DNA of 64,000 nucleotides from Bacteroidota bacterium (GTDB lineage: Bacteria; Bacteroidota; Bacteroidia; UKL13-3). The notes below the pieces were generated by a model. It was not told the origin of the DNA. It searched no databases and saw nothing but the letters and a program-made list of their open reading frames with translations. The position numbers and the translations under genes are program-made. Each line of letters starts with the position of its first letter. The stretch's first letter is position 1. Shown here piece after piece: positions 37,590 to 47,140 of the stretch. The DNA is taken from the NCBI GenBank assembly GCA_027482225.1, contig JAIXWD010000011.1, positions 22,549 to 86,548 of the forward strand, read 5' to 3'.

Positions 37590-38390
37590 GTGCGATATTA
37601 CGCAGTTTTATTTTTTGTATTAATTTGGTGTGAAGTATTGTTGGCCCAACGCCAAGCTATACCCCCAAAACAAATGCGAGAAGCTGATGCGTTATACGCC
37701 AAACGTATTTGGCGCATAATTGATTTGCGCGAACGCCAGAATAAAGTTGCCGCTTGGCCGCGTAATCCATTAACTAAGGTATTGTATGATGCTACCTTGG
37801 TTGGTAAACTCAGGCCTTACCATAACGATTCGCTTAAATAATTTTATGATGTTGAACAATTTTTAAAACTTGGAACGGATACTTTCCTTTTAAAGAAATT
37901 AATTAATCCAAATGGTGATGACGACAACTACACCATGGATACCGTAATAGAACGTTTTAACCCAACTGAGCGCATTAAACAATTATTGGTGTTGGAAGAA
38001 TGGTATTTTGATAAACGCACCTCGCAACAACGTGCACAAATAATTGCATTGGCACCTTTGTACCAGCGAAAAATTGCGGGCTTCGACTTAGGATTTGTGC
38101 CTTTATGTTGGTACAAATTTTACGATAGATTTGATAAAGAAAGTGATTGTAGAGATGTTTTGGTAAACTCTTTGATGTATAACTCGGGAAACCCTTACCA
38201 AAAATTTAGTTATGATGATTGGTTTGAACAACGCAATTTCAGCAGCTTCATCATAAAAGAAAGTAACCCATATGATATATTTATTATGGACGACCCTGAA
38301 ATAAAACGTAAGGGTTTAGATGCTTTAATTGAGGCAGGAAAACTAAAACAACAAACTTTGGAACAAGAACATGACCTATACGAAAACTAG
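37590..38390 (+). pseudogene. GldN/PorN homologue interrupted by an in-frame TAA
   Basis: From the GTG at 37590 the frame gives a signal peptide (MRYYAVLFFVLIWCEVLLAQ) and a GldN-like start (ALYAKRIWRIIDLRERQN). It stops at TAA 37839-37841 (codon 84) and continues open in the same frame to 38390, giving 265 residues if read through. After the stop come the family landmarks: FYDVEQFLKLG, RIKQLLVLEEWYFDK, IIALAPLYQRKIAGFDLG, WFEQRNFSSFIIKESNPYD and the ending LEQEHDLYEN. GldN is the periplasmic ring partner of GldK in the type IX secretion machine. Here gldKLM are absent, so this is a stray paralogue. A Gln (CAA) to TAA change would explain the stop. It may be a decaying copy, with the functional gldN elsewhere. 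Confidence 0.78.
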
Positions 38391-38441
38391 TGGCTCATTT
38401 TTTGGCACGAAATTTAAGTACAACTTGAAAACTTTACCGTT

Positions 38442-38993
38442 ATGAAAAAATACTTATTAGCAGCTTTAGTAATCTCATCAATTTTTATAGCATGTAAAAC
38501 AAAAATGGAGGGTATGAGCGAAGTTAAAACTCCCTTTAGCGGAAATAAATACGAAGGCAATAAACGTTGGTTTAAGGCTGTGGCCAGTGGCGAAAGCATG
38601 AATTTAGAAACTAGCAAAGATAAGGCCATGCTAAGTGCTAAACAACGCTTGGCAGCATCTGTTCAAACCCAGCTTAAAAACGTAAGCGAAAACTACAAAG
38701 GCGAACGTGTAGTTGGTGATAACATGGGCGATTTTAATGAGCGTTTCCAACAACTTACACGTGAAGTAACCAACCAAACTTTGGTAGAAGTACAATTGAT
38801 TGAGCAAAAAGTATTTCAGAACGATAAAAACAGAAACTTTGTAACTTGGGTTGCCATTGAGGCGCGCAAACGTATCGTGTATAAAAAACTTAAAGAGATT
38901 GCCAATACACGCACTTCGTTAAGCGATAAAGATAAAGCCTACATTAACCAAATGTTAGATGATGCTATTAAAGAATTAGATGACAACGAATAA
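38442..38993 (+). CDS. LPP20-like lipoprotein
   Basis: 183-residue lipoprotein: signal MKKYLLAALVISSIFIAC with the lipidated Cys18. The mature part is mostly helical; it matches the LPP20 family pattern RWFKAVASGESMNLETSKDKAMLSAKQRLAASVQ, followed by QQLTREVTNQTLVEVQLIEQKV and FVTWVAIEARKR. LPP20 proteins are envelope lipoproteins of unclear function. It lies 51 bp after the broken gldN-like gene and has a strong terminator. Whether it belongs to that operon is uncertain. Confidence 0.82.
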   Translation: MKKYLLAALVISSIFIACKTKMEGMSEVKTPFSGNKYEGNKRWFKAVASGESMNLETSKDKAMLSAKQRLAASVQTQLKNVSENYKGERVVGDNMGDFNERFQQLTREVTNQTLVEVQLIEQKVFQNDKNRNFVTWVAIEARKRIVYKKLKEIANTRTSLSDKDKAYINQMLDDAIKELDDNE

Positions 38994-39005
38994 TAAGTAA
39001 CAAAA

Positions 39006-39040
39006 ACGCCCCGAACAATATGTTCGGGGCGTTTTTTTAT
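39006..39040. terminator. Bidirectional terminator between LPP20-like gene and trxA
   Basis: Perfect stem ACGCCCCGAACA / TGTTCGGGGCGT with A and T runs on both sides, between convergent genes: 12 bp after the lipoprotein stop and 17 bp after the trxA stop. Confidence 0.93.
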
Positions 39041-39056
39041 TTTAATAACCGATGAA

Positions 39057-39377
39057 TTAAGCCATTTGGCCTTCTAATTTATTTACTAAAACATGTTTTG
39101 GTACTGCACCAACTTGTTTGTCTACCACTTGTCCGTTTTTAAAGAACAACAAAGCAGGAATGCTCATGATACCAAAATCAGTTGCTACTTTAGGGTTGTG
39201 ATCAACGTTTAATTTACCAACTATTGCTTTGCCTTCGTATTCTTTAGCAATTTCTTCTACAACCGGACCAACCATGCGGCACGGGCCACACCATTCTGCC
39301 CAAAAATCTACCAATACAGGTTTGTCGCTTTTTAATACCAACTCTTCAAAGTTGCTGTCTGTTATTTCTAATGCCAT
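39057..39377 (-). CDS. trxA: Thioredoxin
   Basis: 106-residue cytoplasmic thiol-disulfide oxidoreductase. The active site [13 protein letters not shown] lies at residues 26-38 and the cis-Pro is in [14 protein letters not shown] (about 72-85). Length and fold match canonical TrxA. No signal peptide is present, which separates it from envelope thioredoxin-like proteins. It lies after dnaE on the same strand, 118 bp away, so it may have its own promoter. Confidence 0.96.
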   Translation of the reverse strand: MALEITDSNFEELVLKSDKPVLVDFWAEWCGPCRMVGPVVEEIAKEYEGKAIVGKLNVDHNPKVATDFGIMSIPALLFFKNGQVVDKQVGAVPKHVLVNKLEGQMA

Positions 39378-39494
39378 AATTTTATGTGTTTATGTTGTTT
39401 TATTTTCTAATGCAATATTCAATAATAATTCCAAAGTTTAAAGCATTTACATTTTGGCAGTTAATCTGCACATAAGTTTTTATTATTTGGTAGG

Positions 39495-42400
39495 CTAAGC
39501 ATTAATTTTATAATCCAATTCCAACTCATCAAAACGTTTCATGGTATCATTATCAAAATTAATTTTAAATCTGCGCGAGGCTGCCAATACCACAATCTTT
39601 TGTTTTTCATCTATAATATTCAACTTAAGCAGGGCATTACCTTTGCTGTGGTCTAGCAATTGAAAAAACTCTTGCACAAAATGTTGTTGCACCTTTTCCG
39701 TTTTAATATTAACCAAAACAGAAGTCAACATTTTTTCGCGTACATCAGCCAATAAGGTCATGCTGTTTACTTTAAATTCAAATTGGTCTTCACTGTTAAA
39801 CCGTGGTTTCATCATGCCTTTTAAAAACAACATTTGCCCCATGCTAATTAAGTGTTTGTACTTTAGGTAATCCTCACTCCACATCATTATTTTAGTAGAC
39901 CCACTATAATCTTCAATGGTAAAACCACCGTATGGTTTGTTATTCTTCTGACTTGTTTTTTCGTAACAATCAATCACTACCCCTGCAATACTAATCTCCA
40001 CTCCTTTTTTATCTTCAAGGTCGGCCATATTAGTATTTACAAAGTTTTTAAATTCTATTTTATAATCATCCAGAGGATGACCACTTAAATACATACCTAC
40101 CACTTCTTTTTCTTTATGCAATTTTTTCATCAAACCCCAATGTTCACATGCTGGAATAGCAGGCTCAGCCAACGTAACAGTTGTGGATCCACCAAACAGA
40201 GATTGTTGGTTTGCATTTTCGTTGGCAGCAGCATTATTGGCATAGCGTATTGCCTTTTCAAGTAAGTTTGGCTCATCGCCTTCTTCAGGATGGAAATATT
40301 GAGCACGATGTACATTAGGGAATCCATCAAATGCACCCGCAAATGCTAAACCTTCTAATGTTTTTTTACTTACCAAACGGGAACTTACACGTTTAGTTAA
40401 ATCGAATATAGAAGTAAAAGGTCCATTGGCATCACGCTCGGCAATCAATTCAATAACAGCAGCTTCACCCACTCCTTTTATCGCACCTAATCCAAAGCGT
40501 ATTTCACCTTTTTTATTAACTGCAAAATTCACTTGCGATTCATTTACATCAGGCCCAAGTACGTTTGTGCCCATGCGTTTACACTCCTCCATAAAAAAAG
40601 TAACCTTATCTATATTACTTTGGTTATTGGTAAGCAGTGCACTCATGTATTCACCTGGGTAGTGGGCTTTTAAATAACCCGTTTGAAATGCAACAAAAGC
40701 ATAACAGGTAGAGTGCGATTTATTAAACGCGTAGGAAGCAAATGCTTCCCAATCTGTCCAAATTTTTTCTAATACTTTTGGATCATGACCTTTTGCTGAT
40801 GCCCCTTCAATAAATTGGGGCTTTAATTTGTCAAGCGTTTTACGATCTTTCTTACCCATGGCTTTACGCAGCACATCGGCATCACCTTTGGTAAAGTTAG
40901 CCAACTTTTGCGATAGCAACATCACCTGCTCTTGATATACCGTAATACCATAGGTATCTTTAAGGTGCTCTTCCATATCGGCCAAATCATAAACTACTTC
41001 CTCTTTACCATGTTTACGGTTAATAAAGTTAGGAATGTATGCTAATGGGCCCGGGCGATACAAGGCATTCATGGCAATCAAGTCTTCGAATCGATCTGGT
41101 TTTAATTCTTTAAGGTACTTTTGCATACCAGCACTTTCAAACTGAAAAGTACCATTGGTTTCACCTCTTGCAAATAAATCTAATGTTGCTTTGTCATCAA
41201 GCGGTATGGTATCAATATCCAAATCAATGCCATGATTTTGTTTGATTAATTGCAAAGTGTCACGAATGATGGTTAAGTTTTTTAAACCCAAGAAATCCAT
41301 CTTAATTACACCTGCATCTTCAATTACTTTACCATCATATTGGGTAAGCAATAAATCAGAATCTTTAGCTACCGCAACTGGAATTAAATCGGTAAGATCA
41401 TGCGGTGCAATGATGATACCAGCTGCATGCACTCCTGTGCCGCGAACTGACCCTTCCAAAATTAAAGCTTCACGTAAAACAGTAGCTTTTAAATCGCTAC
41501 CTTGATGATAGTCACGAAGTTTTTTTACATTTTCTATATCCTCACTTTGAAGGCCTTCTTTATCTTTTAAACTTTTATCACCATCAATGGGTGCATGAAT
41601 AACACGATCGAGTGATATACCAGGTTTATCAGGTACTAATTTAGCAAGCATGTTACTTTCTTGTAGGGGCAAATCAAGCACACGAGCTACATCTTTTATA
41701 CTCATTTTAGCAGCCATACTGCCATAAGTAACAATTTGAGCTACCTGATTTTTTCCATATTTATTAACCACATAATCTATAACACGTTGCCTGCCTTCAT
41801 CATCAAAATCGGTATCAATATCGGGCATTGATTTACGATCTGGATTTAAAAAACGTTCGAAAAGGAGCTGATACTTTATCGGGTCTATATTGGTTATACC
41901 TATACAGTATGCCACCACACTGCCCGCTGCTGAACCACGTCCGGGGCCAATAAAAACCCCCATATCTCTTCCTGCCTTTATAAAATCGGATACAATTAAA
42001 AAGTAACCGGCAAAACCCATTGTTCTAATGGTATGTAATTCAAACTTTAAACGTTCCTCAATTTCAGGAGTGATTTCCTTGTAGCGTTCTTTAGCACCTA
42101 GCCAGGTTGTATGTTCCAAATAATCCATTTGGTTATCAAAACCAGGAGGAATAGGAAAATTGGGCAACAAGATATCGCGTTTTAAATCCAACAACTCTAC
42201 CTTGTCAACAATCATATTGGTATTATCAATGGCCTGCGGAATATCACTAAAAAGCATCGCCATTTCCTCCGTTTTTTTGAAGTAAAACTGATCATTAGCG
42301 AAGGCAAAACGTTTTCCTTTTGCAAACGATTCGTCTTCGTTAAACTCTTTCATGGTAGGTGTACTTTGCTTTTCACCAGTATTTATACAAAGTAAAATAT

Positions 42401-43079
42401 CATGTGCATTTGCATCAGCTTGGTCTACGTAATGAGAATCGTTGGATGCAATGACATGAACATTATGTTTTTCCGCAAATCTCAAGAGTACTTCATTTAC
42501 TTTATTTTGCTCAGGTATATCATGTCGTTGAAGCTCTACATAATAATCATCACCAAATAAATCAAGCCACCATTTAAATTCTTTTTCACCTTCATCTTCA
42601 CCATTACGTAGAATCGCTTTTGGAACCATTGCACCTATACAACAGGTAGTAGCAATCAACCCTTTGTGGTATTTTAAAATAAGTTCTTTATCAATGCGAG
42701 GGTATTTGCTGTACATACCCTCCATATAACCTAGTGAGCATAACTTAATCAGGTTGCGGTAACCTTCTTCGTTTTTAGCCAGCAATAATTGATGAAAACG
42801 TTTGTCTTTATCTTCTTTGGTAAATGATTTTTTATGGCGATCGGCAACAACATAAAACTCGCAACCCACAATAGGTTTTACCAATGGTTTGCCATCTGCA
42901 CCTTTATGTTTATATGCCTCGGCCACAAACTTAAACGCACCAAACATATTTCCATGGTCGGTAATAGCCAATCCCGGCATTTTATCATCAATGGCCTTTT
43001 TATATAGTTTACCTATATCGGCAGCACCATCAAGCAATGAAAATTGGGTATGAACGTGTAAATGAGAAAACTGAGACAT
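39495..43079 (-). CDS. dnaE: DNA polymerase III subunit alpha
   Basis: 1194-residue replicative polymerase subunit (C-family). Parts in order: PHP domain (residues 1-290, FSHLHVHTQFSLLDGAADI, IVGCEFYV), polymerase core with GFAGYFLIVSDFIKAG and GPGRGSAAGSVVAYC (about 360-395), catalytic MPDIDTDFDDEGR (about 418-430), fingers with YQEQVMLLSQKLANFTKGDAD (about 735-755) and YAFNKSHSTCYAFVA, a helix-hairpin-helix near 860, then an OB domain around 1000-1080 (VEISIAGVVIDCY). It is slightly longer than E. coli DnaE (1160). No intein or frameshift is seen. Confidence 0.98.
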   Translation of the reverse strand: MSQFSHLHVHTQFSLLDGAADIGKLYKKAIDDKMPGLAITDHGNMFGAFKFVAEAYKHKGADGKPLVKPIVGCEFYVVADRHKKSFTKEDKDKRFHQLLLAKNEEGYRNLIKLCSLGYMEGMYSKYPRIDKELILKYHKGLIATTCCIGAMVPKAILRNGEDEGEKEFKWWLDLFGDDYYVELQRHDIPEQNKVNEVLLRFAEKHNVHVIASNDSHYVDQADANAHDILLCINTGEKQSTPTMKEFNEDESFAKGKRFAFANDQFYFKKTEEMAMLFSDIPQAIDNTNMIVDKVELLDLKRDILLPNFPIPPGFDNQMDYLEHTTWLGAKERYKEITPEIEERLKFELHTIRTMGFAGYFLIVSDFIKAGRDMGVFIGPGRGSAAGSVVAYCIGITNIDPIKYQLLFERFLNPDRKSMPDIDTDFDDEGRQRVIDYVVNKYGKNQVAQIVTYGSMAAKMSIKDVARVLDLPLQESNMLAKLVPDKPGISLDRVIHAPIDGDKSLKDKEGLQSEDIENVKKLRDYHQGSDLKATVLREALILEGSVRGTGVHAAGIIIAPHDLTDLIPVAVAKDSDLLLTQYDGKVIEDAGVIKMDFLGLKNLTIIRDTLQLIKQNHGIDLDIDTIPLDDKATLDLFARGETNGTFQFESAGMQKYLKELKPDRFEDLIAMNALYRPGPLAYIPNFINRKHGKEEVVYDLADMEEHLKDTYGITVYQEQVMLLSQKLANFTKGDADVLRKAMGKKDRKTLDKLKPQFIEGASAKGHDPKVLEKIWTDWEAFASYAFNKSHSTCYAFVAFQTGYLKAHYPGEYMSALLTNNQSNIDKVTFFMEECKRMGTNVLGPDVNESQVNFAVNKKGEIRFGLGAIKGVGEAAVIELIAERDANGPFTSIFDLTKRVSSRLVSKKTLEGLAFAGAFDGFPNVHRAQYFHPEEGDEPNLLEKAIRYANNAAANENANQQSLFGGSTTVTLAEPAIPACEHWGLMKKLHKEKEVVGMYLSGHPLDDYKIEFKNFVNTNMADLEDKKGVEISIAGVVIDCYEKTSQKNNKPYGGFTIEDYSGSTKIMMWSEDYLKYKHLISMGQMLFLKGMMKPRFNSEDQFEFKVNSMTLLADVREKMLTSVLVNIKTEKVQQHFVQEFFQLLDHSKGNALLKLNIIDEKQKIVVLAASRRFKINFDNDTMKRFDELELDYKINA

Positions 43080-43267
43080 TTTAAATTTAGCTGAAATTGG
43101 AGGGCTAATTTACTGAATAAGTGAAAACTTTCAGATACATGTTGAAAACTAAGTAACAATAGTAAAATGCATATTTAGATTAGATTCATTTAAAACCTAT
43201 TAACTAGTTTTTTTTGTCAAATTCTTAAGTTGTTAACTTTTTCTTTACACATTAATAAAAACTTTTA

Positions 43268-43275
43268 TACATTTG
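43268..43275 (+). promoter_or_regulatory. Candidate -7 element (TACATTTG)
   Basis: Perfect TAnnTTTG octamer 43 bases before the ATG at 43319, in the 239-bp gap after divergent dnaE. The rest of the gap is AT-rich with no gene. A -33 TTTG at the exact distance is lacking. Confidence 0.4.
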
Positions 43276-43318
43276 ATTTTTAAGAAAAATTTAAACTTAA
43301 ATAAACATAAATACATCA

Positions 43319-45208
43319 ATGAAAAAAATCTACTTACTAGGATTATTAGCTGCAAGTTTTGCAGTTAATGCTCAGGCGCCTCAAACGGGCGACTTGGGAA
43401 ATCAAGCCAAAACAACCAGTAAGCAAATGGGTGATTACACACCTGCTTCTCCGGTTGTTAACCGTCAAGCTAATAATAAAATTGGCTTAACTGGCAAAGG
43501 TTATGGTAAAAACTCAACTTGGGTTGTTGTTGGTCAAACAGAATTCGACCGTCCAACCAATGCATCTAATTACAGACGAATTATTACTTATCCTAACGGT
43601 AAAATATCTGTAATTTGGACTGCCTCAACTGACGGGCCAGCAACAGGTTACCGAGCACGTGGAACTGGCTACAACCATTTTAATGGTTCTGCATGGGGCA
43701 CTGTTTCAAAAAACAGAATAGAAAACAGAAGAACTGGATACCCTAACTTCGATTATGACCCAATCAGTGGTACAGAAATTATTTTATCACACAAAGTTGA
43801 TTCTAGTGGGTTTTCAGGTGGTATGCTCTATAACACCAATGGTTCAATTGGGTCAAACACTTGGACAGGAGTGAGTGCTTTAGATACAACAAAAACTTTA
43901 CCTGGTGTACTTTGGCCACGTACTGCTGTGTCTGGCGACTACATGATTGTTATTGCATCATTCACTGATTCTTCAAGCCAACAACCTGGTCGTGTAGTAC
44001 TTAATGGTGTGCGCGCACCTCAGGTATATTCACGTTTAAACCTACGTACCAATGTTTGGGATGTAGTTAACCAAACCTTACCTGGCTATGATAGCTCACG
44101 TTATTATGCAGGTGGTGGTGATAATTATGCCATTGATGCAAAAGGAAACAATGTTGCCATTTTATTGGGTGGTTTAACAGATGATATCTCTTTATGGAAA
44201 TCTGCTGATAATGGTGGAACATGGACTAAAACAATCATCGATTCATTCCCTGTTGCTGCGTTTAACTTCCGCCAATTGGTATTGGATACTCCTTATAGCA
44301 CAGATGGTGCATTATCAGTAACACTAGACGCTAGTGGAAAAGCACATTGTTTTTGGTCATACGGACGTATGTTTGACAACGACACAACCAATGGTAATAC
44401 AACATATAGCTACTTCCCTGGTCAAAATACCATTGCACATTGGTACGAAGGCCGCCCTGATTCATTAAAGTTAGCTGGATTCTCTCCTGAAGATCCAACA
44501 GATGCTGACGAAACATTAACTATTGGTGAAGTAATTAACGACAGAACTAGATATGGTAATTTAAGTAAATTAGCTACTGCACCATCTTCAGTAACTAGCG
44601 GGGATACATTGTATGTTGTTTACCAAGGTTTAACAGATAATGACTTAGATCAACAAGGTCAAGCATTTTACGATATCTATGTTGCAGCCTCAATAAATAA
44701 CGGTTTAACTTGGTTACCACCTGTAAATATTACTGCAACAATGGGTTTAAATGAAGAACAAGTATTTGCTAGCGTTGCAGCAGATTGTAGGACTAACCTT
44801 CATTTAACTTTTATGAACACTAAGTTACAAGGATTTTATGATGCAACAAATAATGCAGATAAAGTAGGTCCTTACGATATTGTTTACTACCAAATCCCTG
44901 TTGAAGATATTTTCGATAGAAATGTTGTAGGTTTAAATGAGACTAATGACCTGTTTTCATTAGATCAAAACTTCCCAAATCCATTTGACGTAAACACTTC
45001 TGTGCCTGTTAAATTAAACCGTAGCTCAGATGTTAAAATTAGTGTTGTAAACATGATTGGACAAACTGTATACAGCAATACATTTGCTAACAGTCCTGCA
45101 GGTGTAAACAACTTTGATGTAAACATGGCAAGCGCGAAAGCAGGTATATACTTCTATACTGTTGAAGCAGGTGAATTTAAAGTTACTCGCAAATTCATTG
45201 TTGAATAA
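43319..45208 (+). CDS. T9SS type A exported protein with Asp-box (sialidase-like) repeats
   Basis: 629-residue secreted protein with signal peptide MKKIYLLGLLAASFAVNAQ. The body has features of a BNR/Asp-box beta-propeller: KSADNGGTWTKT (about 300) and ASINNGLTWLPP (about 460), both fitting S-x-[DN]-x-G-x-T-W, plus ISVIWTAST and IVIASFTDSS strands. The catalytic Arg triad and Tyr/Glu of sialidases could not be assigned, so an enzyme activity is not claimed. The C-terminus is a type A sorting domain (LDQNFPNPFDVNTSV, VVNMIGQTVYSN, AGIYFYTVEAG). It is monocistronic with its own terminator. Confidence 0.85.
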   Translation: MKKIYLLGLLAASFAVNAQAPQTGDLGNQAKTTSKQMGDYTPASPVVNRQANNKIGLTGKGYGKNSTWVVVGQTEFDRPTNASNYRRIITYPNGKISVIWTASTDGPATGYRARGTGYNHFNGSAWGTVSKNRIENRRTGYPNFDYDPISGTEIILSHKVDSSGFSGGMLYNTNGSIGSNTWTGVSALDTTKTLPGVLWPRTAVSGDYMIVIASFTDSSSQQPGRVVLNGVRAPQVYSRLNLRTNVWDVVNQTLPGYDSSRYYAGGGDNYAIDAKGNNVAILLGGLTDDISLWKSADNGGTWTKTIIDSFPVAAFNFRQLVLDTPYSTDGALSVTLDASGKAHCFWSYGRMFDNDTTNGNTTYSYFPGQNTIAHWYEGRPDSLKLAGFSPEDPTDADETLTIGEVINDRTRYGNLSKLATAPSSVTSGDTLYVVYQGLTDNDLDQQGQAFYDIYVAASINNGLTWLPPVNITATMGLNEEQVFASVAADCRTNLHLTFMNTKLQGFYDATNNADKVGPYDIVYYQIPVEDIFDRNVVGLNETNDLFSLDQNFPNPFDVNTSVPVKLNRSSDVKISVVNMIGQTVYSNTFANSPAGVNNFDVNMASAKAGIYFYTVEAGEFKVTRKFIVE

Positions 45209-45230
45209 TATCAACTTAACCTAATAAAAG

Positions 45231-45264
45231 AAAAGGCATTCGTTAAATACGAATGCCTTTTTTA
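45231..45264. terminator. Bidirectional terminator
   Basis: Stem AAAAGGCATTCG / CGAATGCCTTTT with a T run, 22 bp after the 43319-45208 stop and 31 bp from the convergent GlcD-type gene's stop. Confidence 0.92.
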
Positions 45265-45294
45265 TTGTCTTTATGTTTGGTTGAACTTTACTTG

Positions 45295-46692
45295 TTAAAA
45301 TAATTTTCCGGGATTTAATAATCCTTTTGGATCAAATGCTAGTTTAATTTTACGCATTAATTCCAATTGAACATCAGGCATCACAACGCTCATATAAGGC
45401 TTTTGAACAAGGCCTATTCCATGCTCGCCACTAATTGTTCCATTTAATTTTTTACATAAAGAAAAAATTTCAATCACAGCATCGTGCAATGTTACATTCC
45501 AAAATTCGTCTGATAATTGATCTCTTAAAATGTTCACATGCAAATTGCCATCACCTGCATGTCCATAACAAATAGTTCTAAAACCATATCGATTACCAAT
45601 TTCTTTTACACCTCGATACAAAGCCGGCAATTCAGCACGAGGCACCACTGTATCTTCTTCTTTATAGGTGTTGTTGTGTTTTGTAGCCTCTCCTATACTT
45701 CTGCGAAGTTTCCAAAAATATTCTTTCTCATCAGCGGTTTGTGCAAAAAGCACTTCACCACTTTCATGAGCATATAGCACATCACTTATAAGCTCACATT
45801 CGGCTAACATGGCATCCATATTATTTCCATCAACCTCAATCAACAAATACGCTTCTACTCCTTCATCAATGGTAAAATTAATATTCAGCATATCAGCGGA
45901 AAGTCTAAATCCTTGTGGCTCTACAAACTCACAAGCACTTGGATTGCCTCCAGCTAAAAATATCCCATTTACTGCTTCGCAAGCTTTTTCTGGTGATGAG
46001 AAAGGTGCTAACATTAACAATGTTTGTTGCGGGTGTGGAATAAGTTTTAACACCATTTTGGTAACTATACCCAAGGTACCTTCACTACCAATAAATAAAT
46101 GTGTAAGGTTATATCCCGTTGAGTACTTAAGTGTATTTGCTCCTGTCCAAATAACTTCTCCAGTTGGCAAAACAACTTCTAAGTTTAACACATAATCACG
46201 GGTAGTACCATACTTTAATGCGCGAGGACCACCACTTGCATGCGCAATATTCCCACCTAAAAAACAACTGCCTTTACTGGCAGGATCTGGGGGGTAAAAC
46301 AAACCCTTTTCTTTAACGGCTTGTTGTAAATTTTCGTTAATCACACCAGGTTCAACCGTTACTTGAAAATTGCGTTCATCAATTTCAATAATTTGGTTCA
46401 TTCGACCCATTGCAATTACTACACCACCATAAATGGGCAACGCACCACCACTCAATCCCGTGCCTGCACCTCTTGGTGTGATGGGAAGATTATGTTCGTA
46501 ACAAACTTTCACAATAGCCGCAACCTCATCAGTGGTTTTCGGTTTAACAACAACCTCAGGCATATAATGCAAATCTTCAGTATAATCTTGCGCAAATTCG
46601 GCCTTATCCTCATCTAGAATAATTACAAACGGTAGACCAACTATTTGCTGAAAGGTTTTTATTTGCGTTTCGGTTACTTTGTTATATTGCAT
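45295..46692 (-). CDS. FAD-linked oxidase, glycolate oxidase GlcD type
   Basis: 465-residue cytoplasmic flavoprotein of the GlcD/D-lactate dehydrogenase family. The FAD-binding PCMH domain shows PITPRGAGTGLSGGALPIYGG (about 75-95), the PDPASKGSCFLGGNIAHASGG loop (about 135-155) and FIGSEGTLGIVTKM (about 195-208). The C-terminal substrate/FAD-oxidase domain has CYGHAGDGNLHVNI (about 370) and SGEHGIGLVQKPYM (about 418), and ends FDPKGLLNPGKLF, the classic family finish. The substrate (glycolate, D-lactate or 2-hydroxyglutarate) cannot be read. Its 5' end is only 12 bp from the left repeat of the GxxExxY element, so the element sits in its promoter region. Confidence 0.92.
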   Translation of the reverse strand: MQYNKVTETQIKTFQQIVGLPFVIILDEDKAEFAQDYTEDLHYMPEVVVKPKTTDEVAAIVKVCYEHNLPITPRGAGTGLSGGALPIYGGVVIAMGRMNQIIEIDERNFQVTVEPGVINENLQQAVKEKGLFYPPDPASKGSCFLGGNIAHASGGPRALKYGTTRDYVLNLEVVLPTGEVIWTGANTLKYSTGYNLTHLFIGSEGTLGIVTKMVLKLIPHPQQTLLMLAPFSSPEKACEAVNGIFLAGGNPSACEFVEPQGFRLSADMLNINFTIDEGVEAYLLIEVDGNNMDAMLAECELISDVLYAHESGEVLFAQTADEKEYFWKLRRSIGEATKHNNTYKEEDTVVPRAELPALYRGVKEIGNRYGFRTICYGHAGDGNLHVNILRDQLSDEFWNVTLHDAVIEIFSLCKKLNGTISGEHGIGLVQKPYMSVVMPDVQLELMRKIKLAFDPKGLLNPGKLF

Positions 46693-46704
46693 GATTCAAA
46701 TATA

Positions 46705-46730
46705 AACGCAGAGGCGCAGAGTACACAGAG
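46705..46730. repeat. Left inverted repeat of the GxxExxY unit
   Basis: Starts AACGCAGAGGCGCAGAG and continues TACACAGAG. It is built from GCAGAG-like hexamers. It lies 12 bp from the ATG of the divergent GlcD-type gene. Confidence 0.8.
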
Positions 46731-46750
46731 TTTTATTAACAAATAACAAC

Positions 46751-47140
46751 TTGGATATTAAAGAATATAACAAACTTAGTCAGCATATTATTGGATGCTG
46801 CATATCCGTTCATAAGGAACTAGGACCCGGTTTGCTAGAAAGCGTTTATGAGGAATGCTTAGCCATTGAATTAAAAAATGCAGGCTTAAATTTCAAAAGA
46901 CAAGTACATCTTCCTTTATTATATAAAGGAGAGCCAACAAATCAAAACTTCAGACTAGACTATTTAATTGAAGATGAAATAGTTCTTGAACTCAAAGCTA
47001 TTGAAGCTGTGCTTCCTATTCACGAAGTCATCCTAGTTACCTATTTAAAAATTGCAGATAAAAAACTAGGTCTGTTGGTGAACTTTCATGAAGAAATTTT
47101 AGCCAAAGGAATAAAACGAAAAGTAAATAATTTAAAATGA
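46751..47140 (+). CDS. GxxExxY protein (PDDEXK-type small nuclease fold)
   Basis: 129-residue protein of the GxxExxY family. The naming motif is visible in LGPGLLESVYEECLAIEL (residues about 26-43: G-L-L-E-S-V-Y). The PDDEXK-like core is FRLDYLIEDEIVLELKAIEAV (Asp near 69, E-L-K near 79-81), followed by the family's LPIHEVILVTYLKIADKKLGLLVNF. Members are predicted nucleases of unknown role, found in scattered, repeat-rich contexts. The only possible start is TTG at 46751; no ATG/GTG precedes it before the in-frame TAA at 46703. The stop overlaps the next ATG by four bases (ATGA), so DPP-IV translation is coupled to it. Confidence 0.85.
   Translation: MDIKEYNKLSQHIIGCCISVHKELGPGLLESVYEECLAIELKNAGLNFKRQVHLPLLYKGEPTNQNFRLDYLIEDEIVLELKAIEAVLPIHEVILVTYLKIADKKLGLLVNFHEEILAKGIKRKVNNLK

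Noticed and set aside
21984..37841. Reassigned TAA codon
   Set aside because: Many clearly complete genes of the window (purD, clpB and trxA are near neighbours; Tex and the T9SS proteins end in TAA) use TAA as normal stop, so it cannot be a sense codon.
39495..43079. Intein or frameshift in dnaE
   Set aside because: The frame is continuous and all motifs are at normal spacing.
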